From Symbiodinium natans (Eukaryota > Sar > Dinophyceae > Suessiales > Symbiodiniaceae): a DNA stretch of 60,000 bases. The notes under the pieces were generated by a model. It was not told where the DNA came from. It did no database searches and saw only the letters and a program-made list of their open reading frames with translations. The stretch is taken from the NCBI GenBank assembly GCA_905221605.1, contig CAJNDS010000336.1:692501-752500 (forward strand), read 5' to 3'. The stretch's first letter is position 1. The number at the start of each line of letters is the position of its first letter. The translations under genes and the position numbers were made by a program. Below, piece after piece: positions 28,020 through 37,810 of this stretch.

Positions 28020-28880
28020 AAGCCCTAAACCCTGAACCCTGAACCCTGAACCCTGAACCCTAAACCCTAAACCCTAGACCCTAAACCCTAAACCCTAAAC
28101 CCTAAACCAGGAAACAACGAGGTGCAACCAACACCCCCCCCCCCCCCCCCCCCCCCCCACTTAAAGGCTAAAGACCTGAACCCTAAAAAGCCCTGAAGCC
28201 TTGCATAAACCCTGAACCCTGAGACCCGTAATCCCCAGCCAAGAAGTAGCCGAAAATCCAACATGTACCTTAAGATGCCCCATCTCCCCGAACCCCTGAA
28301 GCCCTGAAACCCTGAGACCCTAAACGCTCTAAACCCTAAAACCCTACCCCAAAGTCCCGAAACCCAAACCCCCGAACCGCCCAAGCCCTAAACCCTAAAC
28401 CCTAAACCCAAAACTCTAAAACCCTAAAACCATAGAACCCTGAAACCCTAAAACCCTAAAAAAACCCTAAAACCTCAAAACCCTAAAACCTTAAACCCCT
28501 GGAACCCTAGAACTTTAATACCCTAAAACCCTAAAACCCCAAAACCCCAAAAACCCTAAAACCCTAGAACCCTGAAACCCCAAAACCCCAAAACCCCAAA
28601 ACCCCGAAACCCCAAAACCCCAAAACCCCAAAACCCCAAAACCCCAAAACCCCAAAACCCCAAAACCCCAAAACCCCAAAACCCCAAAACCCCAAAACCC
28701 CAAAATCCCAAAACACTAACACCTTAAAACGCTAAAACCCTAGACCCTAAACCCTAAACCCTAAAACCACAAAACCCCAAAACTCTAAATCCCTAAACCC
28801 TAAACCCTAAACCCTAAAGCCCCAAAACCCCAAAACCCCAAAACCCTAAAAAACCTAAAACCCTAAACCCTAAACCCCCC
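28020..28880. repeat. CCCTAAA, poly-C and CCCCAAAA tracts
   Basis: CCCTGAA/CCCTAAA, a C run at 28132-28158, then a long CCCTAAAA/CCCCAAAA octamer array (about 28380-28870). GFWGFGVLG-type ORFs are repeat translations. Confidence 0.95.
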
Positions 28881-28939
28881 AAAAAAGCCTCATGACTCGG
28901 AACCATGGAGCCCAGATGGCTCACTGTAAGCAGACCTGG

Positions 28940-29450
28940 GGGGTTTAGGGTTTGGGGTTTAGGGTTTCGGGTTTTGGGGTTTAGGGGTTTAGGGGTTTAG
29001 GAATTTGGGGTTAAGGGTTTGGGGGTTTGGGGGTTTGGGGTGGGTTTAGGGTTTGGGTTTGGGTTTAGGGTTTAGGGTTTGAGATTTAGGGTTTGGGGTT
29101 TAGGGTTTAGGGATTTAGGGTTTCGGGTGTGGGGCTTTAGGGTTTAGGGTTTGGGGTTTAGGGGTTTGGGGTTTGGGGGTTTCGGGGTGGTAAAACCGAA
29201 AACGCTACTGGAAAGGGGCAAGGGATTATTGAGTTGAGGCGGACGGTTTGGGTTCGCAAGCTTTATAGCCCTGAGCTCCGGACATGACATTGCCAGACCT
29301 AAGCCCTAAGCCAGGTTTAGGGTTTAGGGTTTAGGGTTTGGGGTTTGGGGTTTAGGGTTTAGGGATTAGGGTTTAGGGTTTAGGGTTTAGGGTTTAGGGT
29401 TTAGGGGTTAGGGTTTAGGGTTTAGGGTTTAGGGTTTAGGGTTTAAAGTT
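28940..29450. repeat. TTTAGGG / TTTGGGG tracts
   Basis: Two long G-strand blocks around a unique piece (29190-29315) with no convincing frame. Confidence 0.9.
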
Positions 29451-29774
29451 TGCCAGGTTTACATCCTAAACCCTGAACCCCCTACACCCTAAACTCGCCG
29501 TTTGGGGTGTGACATGGGCAGTGCCATTCCAGAGGGATAATTAAGCCAAAATAATCCAGAGTTTAGGGTTCAGGGTTTAGGGTTGAGGGTTGAGGGTTTG
29601 GGGGATGCTATAGAGGATTTAGGGTTTGGGGGGCCCTAAACCCTCATCCCTGGCCCCGACCCATGGATCCCAAACCATAAAAACCTTAGCATAGGGGGGG
29701 CGGAGGGGTCTGCTCATGGGTTCCCTACTAGTTGATCTACACCCGCGCTGCCCGAAACCGTAAACCCTGCTTAC

Positions 29775-29807
29775 CGACACGGCCGGCTCCCCTGAGTTCA
29801 GGGTCCA
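29775..29807 (-). CDS. candidate 33-bp micro-exon
   Basis: Minus strand: acceptor CACGCTACACCAG, 11 codons WTLNSGEPAVS, donor TCG|GTAAGC. Very short, but both splice sites are strong. Confidence 0.4.
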
Positions 29808-30056
29808 CTGGTGTAGCGTGTGCCCTATGTGGTTTAGGGTTTAGGGTTCTCAGGGCTTTCGGGTTTGGAGTCGAGGGTGTTAGGGTTGAGGGTTTAGGGT
29901 GAGTAAAAACACCCTAAAACCAGGTTGGGAACCCTGAAGCCCAAGAACAAGTATACTACTGAAACACAACCCGAAACCCTAAACCCTAAACCACAAACCC
30001 TAAACCCTAAACGTTAAACCCTTAAACCCTGCAAACCCTGCAGTTCAAAAAAACAG

Positions 30057-30117
30057 CACCCCCTGAGGCAAGCGCTGGCAGAGCTTGCCTGCGCCTGCAC
30101 AGGCTACTTGGAAGAGG
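30057..30117 (+). CDS. plus-strand gene P1, candidate exon
   Basis: Acceptor CAAAAAAACAG, 20 codons HPLRQALAELACACTGYLEE and one base, donor GAGG|GTTTAGGG. Outgoing phase 1 fits the next exon at 30351. CCCTAAA left, TTTAGGG right. The minus strand is also open. Confidence 0.45.
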
Positions 30118-30350
30118 GTTTAGGGTTTAGGATTTAGGGTTTAGGGCTTTTTGACTTAGTAAGTAGGCTTAGTAAGCTGGGTTATGGGGATTTTCGTAGG
30201 ATTTCTAGGGCATACGAAGTAGACTTGCTAAGTCAAAAGAGCTTCAAAGTATGTTGTCAAAGGCAGCTGAAGAGGCTGCTCCTAGACTCATGGGATTCAA
30301 CCTTGGACCCCACCCTGGAATTTGGGAACCTTCTAAAGATCTCTAAGCAG

Positions 30351-30424
30351 GGAGCTGCAAGCCATCATACACCAGCAAGGCCCTCTCGCCTCGCTTGGCC
30401 ACAGCTAAAGACCAGTGCGTGTCC
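30351..30424 (+). CDS. plus-strand gene P1, next exon
   Basis: Acceptor CTCTAAGCAG, two bases then SCKPSYTSKALSPRLATAKD QCVS, donor TCC|GTTTAGGG. Phases fit both neighbours (G+GG in, 0 out). Just upstream another frame reads AEEAAPRLMGFNLGPHPGIW before a TAA. Confidence 0.45.
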
Positions 30425-30565
30425 GTTTAGGGTTTAGGGTTTAGGGTTTATAAGGTTTAGGGCTTAGGGTTTAGGGTTTAGGGTTTAGGGTTTAGGGTTT
30501 AGGGTTTAGGGTTTAGGGTTTAGGGTTTAGGGTTTAGGGTTTAGGGTTTAGGGTTTAGGGTGTTG
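30425..30565. repeat. TTTAGGG tract
   Basis: About 18 heptamers with one TTTATAAGG break; acts as the intron start in the P1 model. Confidence 0.95.
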
Positions 30566-30609
30566 CTAACCATGGCCAGCGGCGTAATTACTTTGCCTGA
30601 CCCTGCAAG

Positions 30610-30729
30610 GTCAGCAGGTCTAGAGACTCGGCGGCACTGCTGCACATGATCACACACTCCCGGCCAGGAAAAACCCCATCGATCCTAGCTGACTGTGTCG
30701 CAGAGCTGTCTCAGGGCCACATGGCGGGG
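30610..30729 (+). CDS. plus-strand gene P1, next exon
   Basis: Acceptor CCTGCAAG, 40 codons VSRSRDSAALLHMITHSRPG KTPSILADCVAELSQ..., donor GGG|GTGGGG. Phase 0 in and out, consistent with the exons at 30351 and 32013. No family recognised. Confidence 0.5.
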
Positions 30730-30821
30730 GTGGGGGAAGTGGGAGGGCAAACCCTGAACCCCTAAACCCTAATCTTCCTGAACCCTAAGCCCTGCTTAAA
30801 CCCTAAACCCTTAACTTTCAT

Positions 30822-31088
30822 TCAGATCAAGGCCGAAGGACTCTTGAGGTGCAGGCCTATCGGGTAGGTCTGGTCCTGGTCGTCAAGGTACGCTTCGATA
30901 AGGGCTTTCTGCGTTGTCCAGCCTCCTCCACCTGTCTTAAGGTGGGTGTGTCGTGCCACACCAGATGTGATCCTGTCGAAGACGGTGTAGCCGACGCTGA
31001 CTGTGTCATCTGAAGGCCCGGCTTTCGCTTTGGGGATGCGAAATGCCTTCTGCAGGTTGGTGAGGCAGATGCCAAGCTGATGGTTGTC
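30822..31088 (-). CDS. candidate last exon, unknown protein
   Basis: Minus-strand frame of 88 codons ending in TGA: DNHQLGICLTNLQKAFRIPK, then AKAGPSDDTVSVGYTVFDRI, then TSGVARHTHLKTGGGGWTTQ and KALIEAYLDDQDQTYPIGLH. Codons end mainly in C or G. A likely acceptor is CAACCATCAG, giving phase 0. This is the longest clean coding island on this strand near here. It lies between P1 exons on the other strand, so the genes would be nested or interleaved. Confidence 0.6.
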   Translation of the reverse strand, partial: DNHQLGICLTNLQKAFRIPKAKAGPSDDTVSVGYTVFDRITSGVARHTHLKTGGGGWTTQKALIEAYLDDQDQTYPIGLHLKSPSALI

Positions 31089-31089
31089 A

Positions 31090-31455
31090 GGTTTAGGGTT
31101 TAGAGTTTAGGGTTTAGGGGTTTAGGGGTTTAGGGGTTTAGGGGTTTAGGGGTTTAGGGCTTTAGGGGTTTAGGGGTTTAGGGGTTTAGGGGTTTAGGGC
31201 TTTAGGGGTTTAGGGGTTTAGGGGTTTAGGGGTTTAGGGGTTTAGGGGTTTAGGGGTTTAGGGGTTTAGGGGTTTAGGGGTTTAGGGGTTTAGGGGTTTA
31301 GGGGTTTAGGGGTTTAGGGGTTTAGGGGTTTAGGGGTTTAGGGGTGTAGGGGTTTAGGGGTTTAGGGGTTTAGGGGTTTAGGGGTTTAGGGGTTTAGGGG
31401 TTTAGGGGTTTAGGGGTTTAGGGGTTTAGGGGTTTAGGGGTTTAGGGGTTTAGTG
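31090..31455. repeat. TTTAGGGG octamer tract
   Basis: About 45 copies of the 8-bp variant, nearly uniform. Confidence 0.95.
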
Positions 31456-31469
31456 CTTTCAAGGTTCAC

Positions 31470-31522
31470 CCATGCGGGTAGTCCTCAAGGTCCCTGCTGG
31501 GAGTCCCTTCTTCAGGTGCCAT
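31470..31522 (-). CDS. candidate first exon with ATG
   Basis: Minus strand: AAAAAGATGGC start, then MAPEEGTPSRDLEDYPH and two bases, donor CATGG|GTGAAC. Acidic N-terminus. It could begin the gene ending at 30822, but the phases do not join directly, so an exon would be missing. Confidence 0.4.
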
Positions 31523-31599
31523 CTTTTTTGTCGAAGTCCAAGAGCGGAGCCGAATTTCGAGACTTACTCATATACCCTTTTGAAGGACCGGATGCCTAA

Positions 31600-31995
31600 A
31601 GGCCTAAACCCTAAACCCTAAACCCTAAACCCTAAACCCTAAACCCTAAACCCTAAACCCTAAGCCTGGAGTCGATGCATCCGCGTTTCGGCCGCCTGCC
31701 CACGGTGGGAATTCAGGGTTTAGGGTTTAGGGCTTAGGGTTTAGGGTTTAGGGCTTAGGGGTTTATGGGTTTAAGGGTTTAGGGGTTTAGGGGTTTAAGG
31801 GTTTAGGGGTTTAGGGGTTCAGGGGTTCAGGGGTTTAGGGGTTTAGGGGTTTAGGGGTTTAGGGGTTTAGGGCTCAGGGTTTAGGGATCAGGGCTTCCAA
31901 TTTGGCTTCGGGGGGGCTGCTCTCTACATTTAGAAGCCCTTAGATCAGGGTTTAGGGGTTCGGGTTCAGGGTGTAGGGTTTAGGGTTTAGGGCTT
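31600..31995. repeat. CCCTAAA tract, unique piece, then TTTAGGGG tract
   Basis: Eight CCCTAAA units to 31660, then TTTAGGG/TTTAGGGG with CTTAGGG and TTCAGGGG variants from 31715. Confidence 0.9.
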
Positions 31996-32012
31996 AGGGC
32001 TTAAGGTTTAAG

Positions 32013-32144
32013 GATCCCGCTGCTGGACTAGAAGTCTTTGAGCAAGTGAGATTTCTGGGCCGCCCCTCCAGAAGATCTGCCAGCGACAAGCCGAACGAAG
32101 GATCTGCCCCCAAATATCAGACTATGTGTTGCACTGAAATTTGA
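32013..32144 (+). CDS. plus-strand gene P1, candidate last exon
   Basis: TTTAAG acceptor from the repeat, 43 codons DPAAGLEVFEQVRFLGRPSR RSASDKPNEGSAPKYQTMCC TEI and TGA. Phase 0, as left by the exon at 30610-30729. The downstream AT-richer sequence to 32320 may be 3' untranslated. Confidence 0.5.
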   Translation, partial: DPAAGLEVFEQVRFLGRPSRRSASDKPNEGSAPKYQTMCCTEI

Positions 32145-32323
32145 CAGTTCATGTTACATGTTAATATTCTCTGCGGAAGTGTCGCATGAAGATCGACACT
32201 CGGAGAATTGTCAACCTTTTTTTCTCAACAGACATGCCCCTCGAATATTAGACGCTGTCCTACTTTCTCCATAACCATACCTTACCATAAGTTGATTTTA
32301 TGGGAAGTTTCAATATCAAGGGG

Positions 32324-32569
32324 TACTTGGAGGTTCATGGTACTTGTTAACCAAATATGTCTGTACCTTATAACTGCACTTAAGGGGCTTATAAGTGGGT
32401 TATAACTAGGCTGCCCAGTAACCTAGGCTTGAAAAGGGTGCCCTTTTTTGCTTAAAAGGGGTTTATAAGGGAACCTAACCCCCCAAAAAAGGGAATAAGG
32501 GCACTACTGGGCATCCTAGATAAGTACAGTTACAGTCATAATTGGTTAGTAAGTACCATGAAGTACTTG
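32324..32569. mobile_element. MITE-like family F, copy 1, with nested element
   Basis: TACTTGGAGGTTCATGGTAC TTGTTAACC at the left is mirrored by GGTTAGTAAGTACCATGAAGTACTT (with a gap) at the right. A family B element sits inside. Confidence 0.6.
32414..32512. mobile_element. MITE-like family B, copy 3, nested
   Basis: Starts GCCCAGTAACCTAGG, includes AAAGGGTGCCCTTTT and GGGAACCTAACCCCCC, ends GGGAATAAGGGCACTACTGG GC. It has no telomere-type insert. Confidence 0.65.
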
Positions 32570-32611
32570 TGTGCTCGAAGCTCTCCCGCAAAGTGTTTCG
32601 CTCCCTTTGGC

Positions 32612-33085
32612 GCGCAGCCCTAAACCCTAAACCCTAAACCCTAAACCCTAGCCCTAAACCCTAAACCCTAAACCCTGAACCCTAAACCCTAAACCCCAAA
32701 CCCTAAACCCTAAACCCTGAACCCTAAATAGGGTTTCGGGGTTTGGCATCAAAGTTCTCAACCCTACACACCGAAAGCACTGTTTGCTACCAGTGCCACA
32801 CGCCTAAAACGGCATGGGGAAGGGGGCCATGTGGTGGGTTTAGGGTTCAATGCTGAATTACCCTAAACCCTAAACCCTAAACCCTAAACCCAAAAGGGTT
32901 GCTTTCCCACTGTGCAGCCCTTGTTACGGCCCCACCCTTACACCCAGGGCCCGAAACCCCGAACCCTGAACCCTGAACCCTGAACCCCAAACCCTGAACC
33001 CTGAACCCTGAACCCTGAACCCTAAACCCTAAACCCTAAACCCTAAACCCTAAACCCTAAACCCTAAACCCTAAACCCTAACCCA
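32612..33085. repeat. CCCTAAA / CCCTGAA tracts with short unique pieces
   Basis: Blocks at 32618-32730, 32860-32890 and 32950-33080; pieces between show no supported exon. Confidence 0.9.
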
Positions 33086-33246
33086 CAAAGCTCTAAACCT
33101 TGAAGACACTTTGCAATCCTTCGGAGGAATGTGGAAAATTCGAAAGTTTCGAAACACAGCTGAAAACAACCCTGAACCCTGAACCCTGAACCCTGAACCC
33201 GAAACCCGAAACCCGAAACCCTAACCCGAAACCCTGAACCCTAAAC

Positions 33247-33335
33247 CTGGACATCCTCCCTGACTCGTGGTATAGGGCTTACTTGAATTCCAACAAAGAG
33301 CTCCTTTGGGGCCCGAGAAAAAACTCGCTACATCC
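33247..33335 (+). CDS. candidate coding island, unknown protein
   Basis: Frame LDILPDSWYRAYLNSNKELL WGPRKNSLHP is protein-like. It is flanked by CCCTAAA-type repeats on both sides and has no clear splice sites. Confidence 0.35.
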
Positions 33336-33765
33336 CGAAACCCGAAACCCGAAACCCGAAACCCGAAACCCGAAACCCGAAACCCGAAACCCTAAACCCT
33401 AAACCCTAAACCCTAAACCCTAAACCCTAAACCCTAAACCCTAAACCCTAAACCCTAAACCCTAAACCCTAAACCCTAAACCCTAAACCCTAAACCCTAA
33501 ACTAAACCCACTCTAACCAGCTTCTGGGTGGGAGTTCCCAAACTTCGTCCAAACTCCGAAAACCCGAAACCCTAAACCCCAAACCCTAAACCCTAAACCC
33601 TAAACCCTGAACCCTAAACCCTGAACCCTAAACCCTAAACCCTAAACCCTAAACCCTAAACCCTAAACCCTAAACCCTAAACCCTAAACCCAAAACCCAA
33701 AACCCAAAACCCTAAACCCTAAACCCTAAACCCTAAACCCTAAACCCTAAACCCTAAACCCGAAC
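33336..33765. repeat. CCCGAAA then CCCTAAA tracts
   Basis: Eight CCCGAAA units, about 19 CCCTAAA, a unique piece (33510-33560) with a possible minus exon FGRSLGTPTQKL| and donor GTTAGA, then about 28 more CCCTAAA units with three CCCAAAA. Confidence 0.9.
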
Positions 33766-33840
33766 CAGGTAGGAGGCCTCCTCACAGTGATCCAGCTCTT
33801 CGGAGGTCATCGACCGCCCATGGGTGGGGCCCTCCGATGG
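33766..33840 (-). CDS. candidate exon, unknown protein
   Basis: Minus strand: acceptor CTCAAGCCAAG, 25 codons PSEGPTHGRSMTSEELDHCE EASYL, donor CTG|GTTCGGGTTTAGG. Acidic and polar; good codon use. Confidence 0.5.
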
Positions 33841-33869
33841 CTTGGCTTGAGGATTTCGGGCATTTTTCC

Positions 33870-33968
33870 CTAAACCCTAAACCCTAAACCCTAAACCCTA
33901 AACCCTAAACCCTAAACCCTAAACCCTAAACCCTAAACCCTGAACCCTGAACCCTCAACCCTAAACCC
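33870..33968. repeat. CCCTAAA tract
   Basis: About 12 heptamers. Confidence 0.95.
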
Positions 33969-34127
33969 AGATCCAAGCCCTGGAACCCTGAGCCATGCAT
34001 TCCCCGAGCCGGCAAGCCTATACAGCGAGCCCAAAAGCACCAAATAAGAATAGCCTAAAGGCCGGGCCCACAGAATGAAAACAGCCTTATTCTCTAACCA
34101 CTAAGCCCAAAGGCACACTTAACTTAC

Positions 34128-34172
34128 GATGGTGAGCTTCAGGGGGGTGGTAAAGTACCCTACATTGAGAAG
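34128..34172 (-). CDS. candidate 45-bp exon
   Basis: Minus strand: acceptor GGAATCATCAG, 15 codons LLNVGYFTTPLKLTI, donor ATC|GTAAGT (consensus). A second frame is also open. Strong splice sites. Confidence 0.5.
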
Positions 34173-34728
34173 CTGATGATTCCCGAAGCCCTCAAGCCTG
34201 AAGCCCACCCAAAGCTTCGAAACCCTACATGTGGTCGGTCGCGGGGTGTCTTGATGAGCGGTGGGCTCTTGCGGAGGCTGCTTAAGCCAATCCGGTTTCG
34301 GATTCACGGTTTAGGGCTTGAGTTCCGGGCATCCGGAGATCTTGGACCCTAAGCTCCCAAAACGACCTAAACACTAAGCATCTTCAGGAGCAAAGGAGCT
34401 TTGGGGCAAGGGATTGCACCTCGACCTATCGGGAGTTACGAGCAGGGTCTGGGGTTCAGGGGTTAGGGGTTGGGGGTTTATGGTCCAGGCTTTGAGGTCT
34501 GCGCTTTGGAGTAGAAAAGGGCTGCAGACGCAATCCTTTTGATCAGGGTCTGAAGGCTTAAGGGATTTCGGGCCTGCCCTGAAAACGGGCAAGGATTTTG
34601 ATTTCAGCCCTTCGGGACCCTAACCCCCATAAGACCTCTAACCCCATATAGTAAGCCCGATAAACACCATTCTAAAACCCCTCAACCCTGAACCCTATAG
34701 CCCATAAGCTAAACCCTAAATCCCAAAC

Positions 34729-34857
34729 CCCACCAGTCTTCCACTAAAGCCCCTAGGATGAACTTCCATGGTGCCTTCTCGCTCGGCACCGTTTGGTCCC
34801 ACGTTGGCCGCTGAAGGGAAAGGACCTGCCAGTCGAACACATGGCGGAGGAAAAAGG
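34729..34857 (-). CDS. candidate exon, unknown protein
   Basis: Minus strand: acceptor CCCCTATAAG, two bases and 42 codons FFLRHVFDWQVLSLQRPTWD QTVPSEKAPWKFILGALVED WW, donor TGGG|GTTTGGG. Trp/Phe-rich; long open frame and good codons. The + strand also has a short frame MNFHGAFSLGTVWSHVGR. Confidence 0.55.
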
Positions 34858-34869
34858 CTTATAGGGGTT

Positions 34870-35015
34870 AGGGTTTGGGGTTTGGGGTTTAGGTTTAGGG
34901 TTTAGGGTTTAGGGTTTAGGGTTTAGGGTTTAGGGTTTAGGGTTTAGGGTTTAGGGTTTAGGGTTTAGGGTTTAGGGTTTAGGGTTTAGGGTTTAGGGTT
35001 TAGGGTTTAGGGATT
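34870..35015. repeat. TTTAGGG tract
   Basis: About 18 heptamers after two TTTGGGG. Confidence 0.95.
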
Positions 35016-35125
35016 TAGGCTACCCCCGCCCCCCTCCGCACTCAGGTCCATCCCCCGCAACACATGCCTGATGCCTCCACGGCAGCAGTCTAGACCCTTT
35101 TGACGAATCTATAAGGGGGTTTACG

Positions 35126-35244
35126 ATATTTCGGGGTACCTTATTGGCATCCTTACTATACGAGGATCCTGCTACTTGGGGGTCTATATTGGGGGTCCCC
35201 AGTTTTCGTAATCCCCCCCCCCCCCCCCCAAAAAAAAAAAAAAA
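35126..35244. mobile_element. family D element followed by C-then-A run
   Basis: GGGGTACCTTATTGGCATCC ... GGGGGTCTATATTGGGGGTC, then 14 C and 14 A. Confidence 0.5.
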
Positions 35245-35626
35245 GAGAAAGGTTTAGGGCTTAGGGTCTATTCGGGTTTGGGGTCTTAGGGCTTGGGGGT
35301 TGCCAATGTTCCGCGCACGCCGCGGTGCGGGGCGCATTGTGTGGTGCACGCCACGCCCAAAATCTCAACTGTGGCAGGTTTAGGGTTTAGAGCTTAAGCT
35401 CCTTTCTGTCAGAAGTGAGGACTTAGGAGCTGAGGTGCTGCGGTGTCAGGCAGGGGTCTCCCTTATGCCCGAATTTGAACCCTAAGCTCCCAAAGAGACC
35501 CTCCTAACCCCTAAACCCTAAACCCTACACCCCAAACCCTAAACCCTAAACCCCGAACCCTAAACCCTAAACCCTAACCCCGAAACCCGAAACCCCAAAC
35601 CCTAAACCCTACACCCGTTGTCCCAG

Positions 35627-35703
35627 AAAAGAATGCATAGTGCCAGCATGCCTCGAGAGTCGTCGGGCCTGGCCGCGCCGGAGATGCCACCGGTTGGGAT
35701 AGA
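35627..35703 (+). CDS. candidate exon, unknown protein
   Basis: Acceptor CCGTTGTCCCAG, 25 codons KRMHSASMPRESSGLAAPEM PPVGI and two bases, donor AGA|GTTTAGGG. The minus strand carries a competing frame (PDDSRGMLALCILFWDN). Confidence 0.45.
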
Positions 35704-35830
35704 GTTTAGGGTTTAGGGTTTATAGGAACTAAAGGGTTTATAGGGTTTATAGTGTTTATAGAGTTTGTAGGGTTTACGTATAGGGTTTAGGGTTTAGGGT
35801 TTAGGGTTTAGGGTTTAGGGTTAGGGTTGG
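35700..35830. repeat. TTTAGGG and TTTATAGGG tract
   Basis: Heptamers and 9-bp TTTATAGGG units. Confidence 0.9.
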
Positions 35831-35954
35831 GGTTTAGGAGTGGGCTGAGGGTGGGATAGCAAAGCCAGAAACCCAGGCCAAAGTAGCATAAAGCCCGTAC
35901 ACACCTTAAACACCAAAACTCAAAACTCCTAAGCGCAAAAGGCAACACATACAG

Positions 35955-36097
35955 GCGGACGGACGAACAGACAAGCAGACAAGCAGACAAGCAGACAAGC
36001 AGACAAGCAGACAAGCAGACAAGCAGACAAGCAGACAAGCAGACAAGCAGACAAGCAGACAAGCAGACAAGCAGACAAGCAGACAAGCAGACAAACA
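35955..36097. repeat. GCAGACAA octamer tandem array
   Basis: About 17 near-perfect copies. The CLLVCLSACLL ORFs are translations of it. It starts one GT run downstream (minus strand) of the next exon, so it would lie in its intron. Confidence 0.95.
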
Positions 36098-36116
36098 GAC
36101 AAAGACACACACACAC

Positions 36117-36239
36117 ATGCCCAGTCGAAGAAAGCTGGTTCGGAAAATTCCTCAAAGTTCGCAGGTACGCCATTGTACGTCTGCAAAGGAAATGCAGCGT
36201 CTTCGTAGGGTGCTGACTGCAATTCTCTTGAGCAGCCCG
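36117..36239 (-). CDS. candidate exon, unknown protein
   Basis: Minus strand: acceptor CTAACAAGCAG, then 40 codons including CSRELQSAPYEDAAFPLQTY and NGVPANFEEFSEPAFFDWA, donor at the start of GTGTGTGTGTC. Acidic, aromatic-rich; one of the best long exon calls. Confidence 0.6.
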
Positions 36240-36297
36240 CTGCTTGTTAGACGGACTATCTTGGGTTTGGGGAATTAGGTCACTTCAGAGCTTCCAG

Positions 36298-36328
36298 GAG
36301 GGTCAACATGCGCAACCTGAAAGCCCTT
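36298..36328 (+). CDS. candidate 31-bp micro-exon
   Basis: Acceptor AGAGCTTCCAG, one base then RVNMRNLKAL, donor CTT|GTAAAC. Confidence 0.3.
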
Positions 36329-36595
36329 GTAAACTCCTGAGCGTAACGCCCCAAACCCTAAACCCCAAACCCGACGGCCCCAAACCCGTGCGCCGCGCGG
36401 TACCCATTCATGGGAGTTCCGGCCTAAGGGGTTGATTGACCCCCCGAGCCCTCCTGAACCCGAACCCCTAAACCAAGCAGGGATTTAGGGTTTAGGGTCT
36501 AGGGTCTAGGGTTTAGGGTTTAGAGCTCCTAGGGTTTAGGGTTTAGGGTTTAGGGTTTAGAGCGCCTAAGGGCTTAAGCCCTTGGATGCGGAAAC

Positions 36596-36659
36596 CACAC
36601 AACAAAAAAGCCAACCTCCTCGCTGCGCGTACGCGAACTCTGTCCGAAGACGCTCGAAC
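36596..36659 (-). CDS. candidate exon, unknown protein
   Basis: Minus strand: acceptor GCTCACAGCCCAG, one base and FERLRTEFAYAQRGGWLFCC V, donor GTG|GTTTCC. Good codon use. Confidence 0.45.
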
Positions 36660-36719
36660 CTGGGCTGTGAGCTCTCTTAGGGCGTCTTGGTATATGAAAA
36701 TGGGCCCCTGAATTTAGTT

Positions 36720-36945
36720 TAGGGTTTAGGGTTTAGGGTTGAGGGTTGAGGGTTTAGGGTTTAGGGTTTAGGGTTTAGGGTTTAGGGTTTAGGGTTTAGG
36801 GTTTAGGGTTTAGGGTTTAGGGTTTAGGGTTTAGGGTTTAGGGTTTAGGGTTTAGGATTCAGGGTTTAGGGTTTAGGGTTCAGGGTTCAGGGTTCAGGGT
36901 TCAGGGTTCAGGGTTTAGGGTTTAGGGTTTAGGGTTGAGGGTTAT
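36720..36945. repeat. TTTAGGG / TTCAGGG tract
   Basis: About 28 units, with five TTCAGGG in a row near 36880. Confidence 0.95.
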
Positions 36946-36988
36946 TTTGTTTTGGGGGTGATATAGGGGTGTAGGGCTTAGGATTCAG

Positions 36989-37075
36989 CATCTCGTGTCC
37001 AAGCATTCATTAGCCAAGCTCGCTCCTCCGGTCTCTGCTATCTGCCCACCCACCCTTTTGGATCATGTAACCTAG
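36989..37075 (+). CDS. candidate last exon, unknown protein
   Basis: Acceptor TTAGGATTCAG, 28 codons HLVSKHSLAKLAPPVSAICP PTLLDHVT and TAG. Confidence 0.4.
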   Translation, partial: HLVSKHSLAKLAPPVSAICPPTLLDHVT

Positions 37076-37369
37076 GAAACTGTTTTCATGCTAGGGTTTA
37101 GGGCTTTCAGGTTTTGGGGTTTTAGGGCTTTAGGGGTTTGAGTCTAGGAAAGCCATAAACCCCAAACCCCTAGGTTTGACCTCAACCCTCAAAGTACCAC
37201 ATAATCAAGGCCTATGTTCTGACTTTCATCCCGAAACCCCTACACCCCACCCTTTGTCGCAACCCTACAAAACTTAAACCTTAAGCCCAAAGCCCCAAGC
37301 CCCCTTCAACCAAAAACGAACAAAACAAAAAGGAGCCCAACCATTACCCCTAGCCCTCAACCCTCAACC

Positions 37370-37495
37370 CTCAGGCCTCAACCCTAAACCCTAAACCCGA
37401 AACACTAAAACCCCAAACCCAAAACCAAAAACCCTAAACCCTAAACACTAAACCCCAAACCCCAAACCCCAAACCCCAAACCCTAAACCCTAAAC
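37370..37495. repeat. CCCTAAA / CCCCAAA tract
   Basis: Mixed C-strand units leading into the next exon. Confidence 0.9.
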
Positions 37496-37551
37496 CCAGG
37501 AGCTGTAGGTCCAGGTGTTTCCGGAGGTCGCTGAGCTGCTGGGAGAGCAAC
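37496..37551 (-). CDS. candidate exon, possible coiled coil
   Basis: Minus strand: acceptor GTCGGTGCCAG, one base and LLSQQLSDLRKHLDLQLL, donor CTGG|GTTTAGGG. Leucines spaced as in a coiled coil. Confidence 0.5.
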
Positions 37552-37610
37552 CTGGCACCGACACGCAAAAAATGAACAAGCTTAAACCCTGGGTGCAGGG
37601 TTTAGGAAAC

Positions 37611-37810
37611 CCTAAACCCTAGCCCTAAACCCTAAAGCCCGAACCCTTAACCCTAAATCCTAAACCCTAAACCCCTAACCCTAAACCTCTAGCCCTAAAC
37701 CCTAAACCCCGAACCCTTGACCCTAAATCCTAAACCCTAAACCCCTAAACCCTAAACCTGGCCCTAAACCCTAAACCCCTAACCCTTAACCCTAAATCCT
37801 AAACCCTAAA
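37611..37810. repeat. higher-order repeat of about 65-70 bp
   Basis: Three copies of a block: AGCCCTAAACCCTAAACCCC GAACCCTTAACC ... AACCCCTAACCCTAAACC. A repeat built from diverged telomere-like words. Confidence 0.75.

Noticed and set aside
35808-36222. Cys/Leu-rich ORFs (VCLLVCLSA repeats)
   Set aside because: Translation of the GCAGACAA tandem array; only the non-repetitive part at 36117-36239 looks coding.
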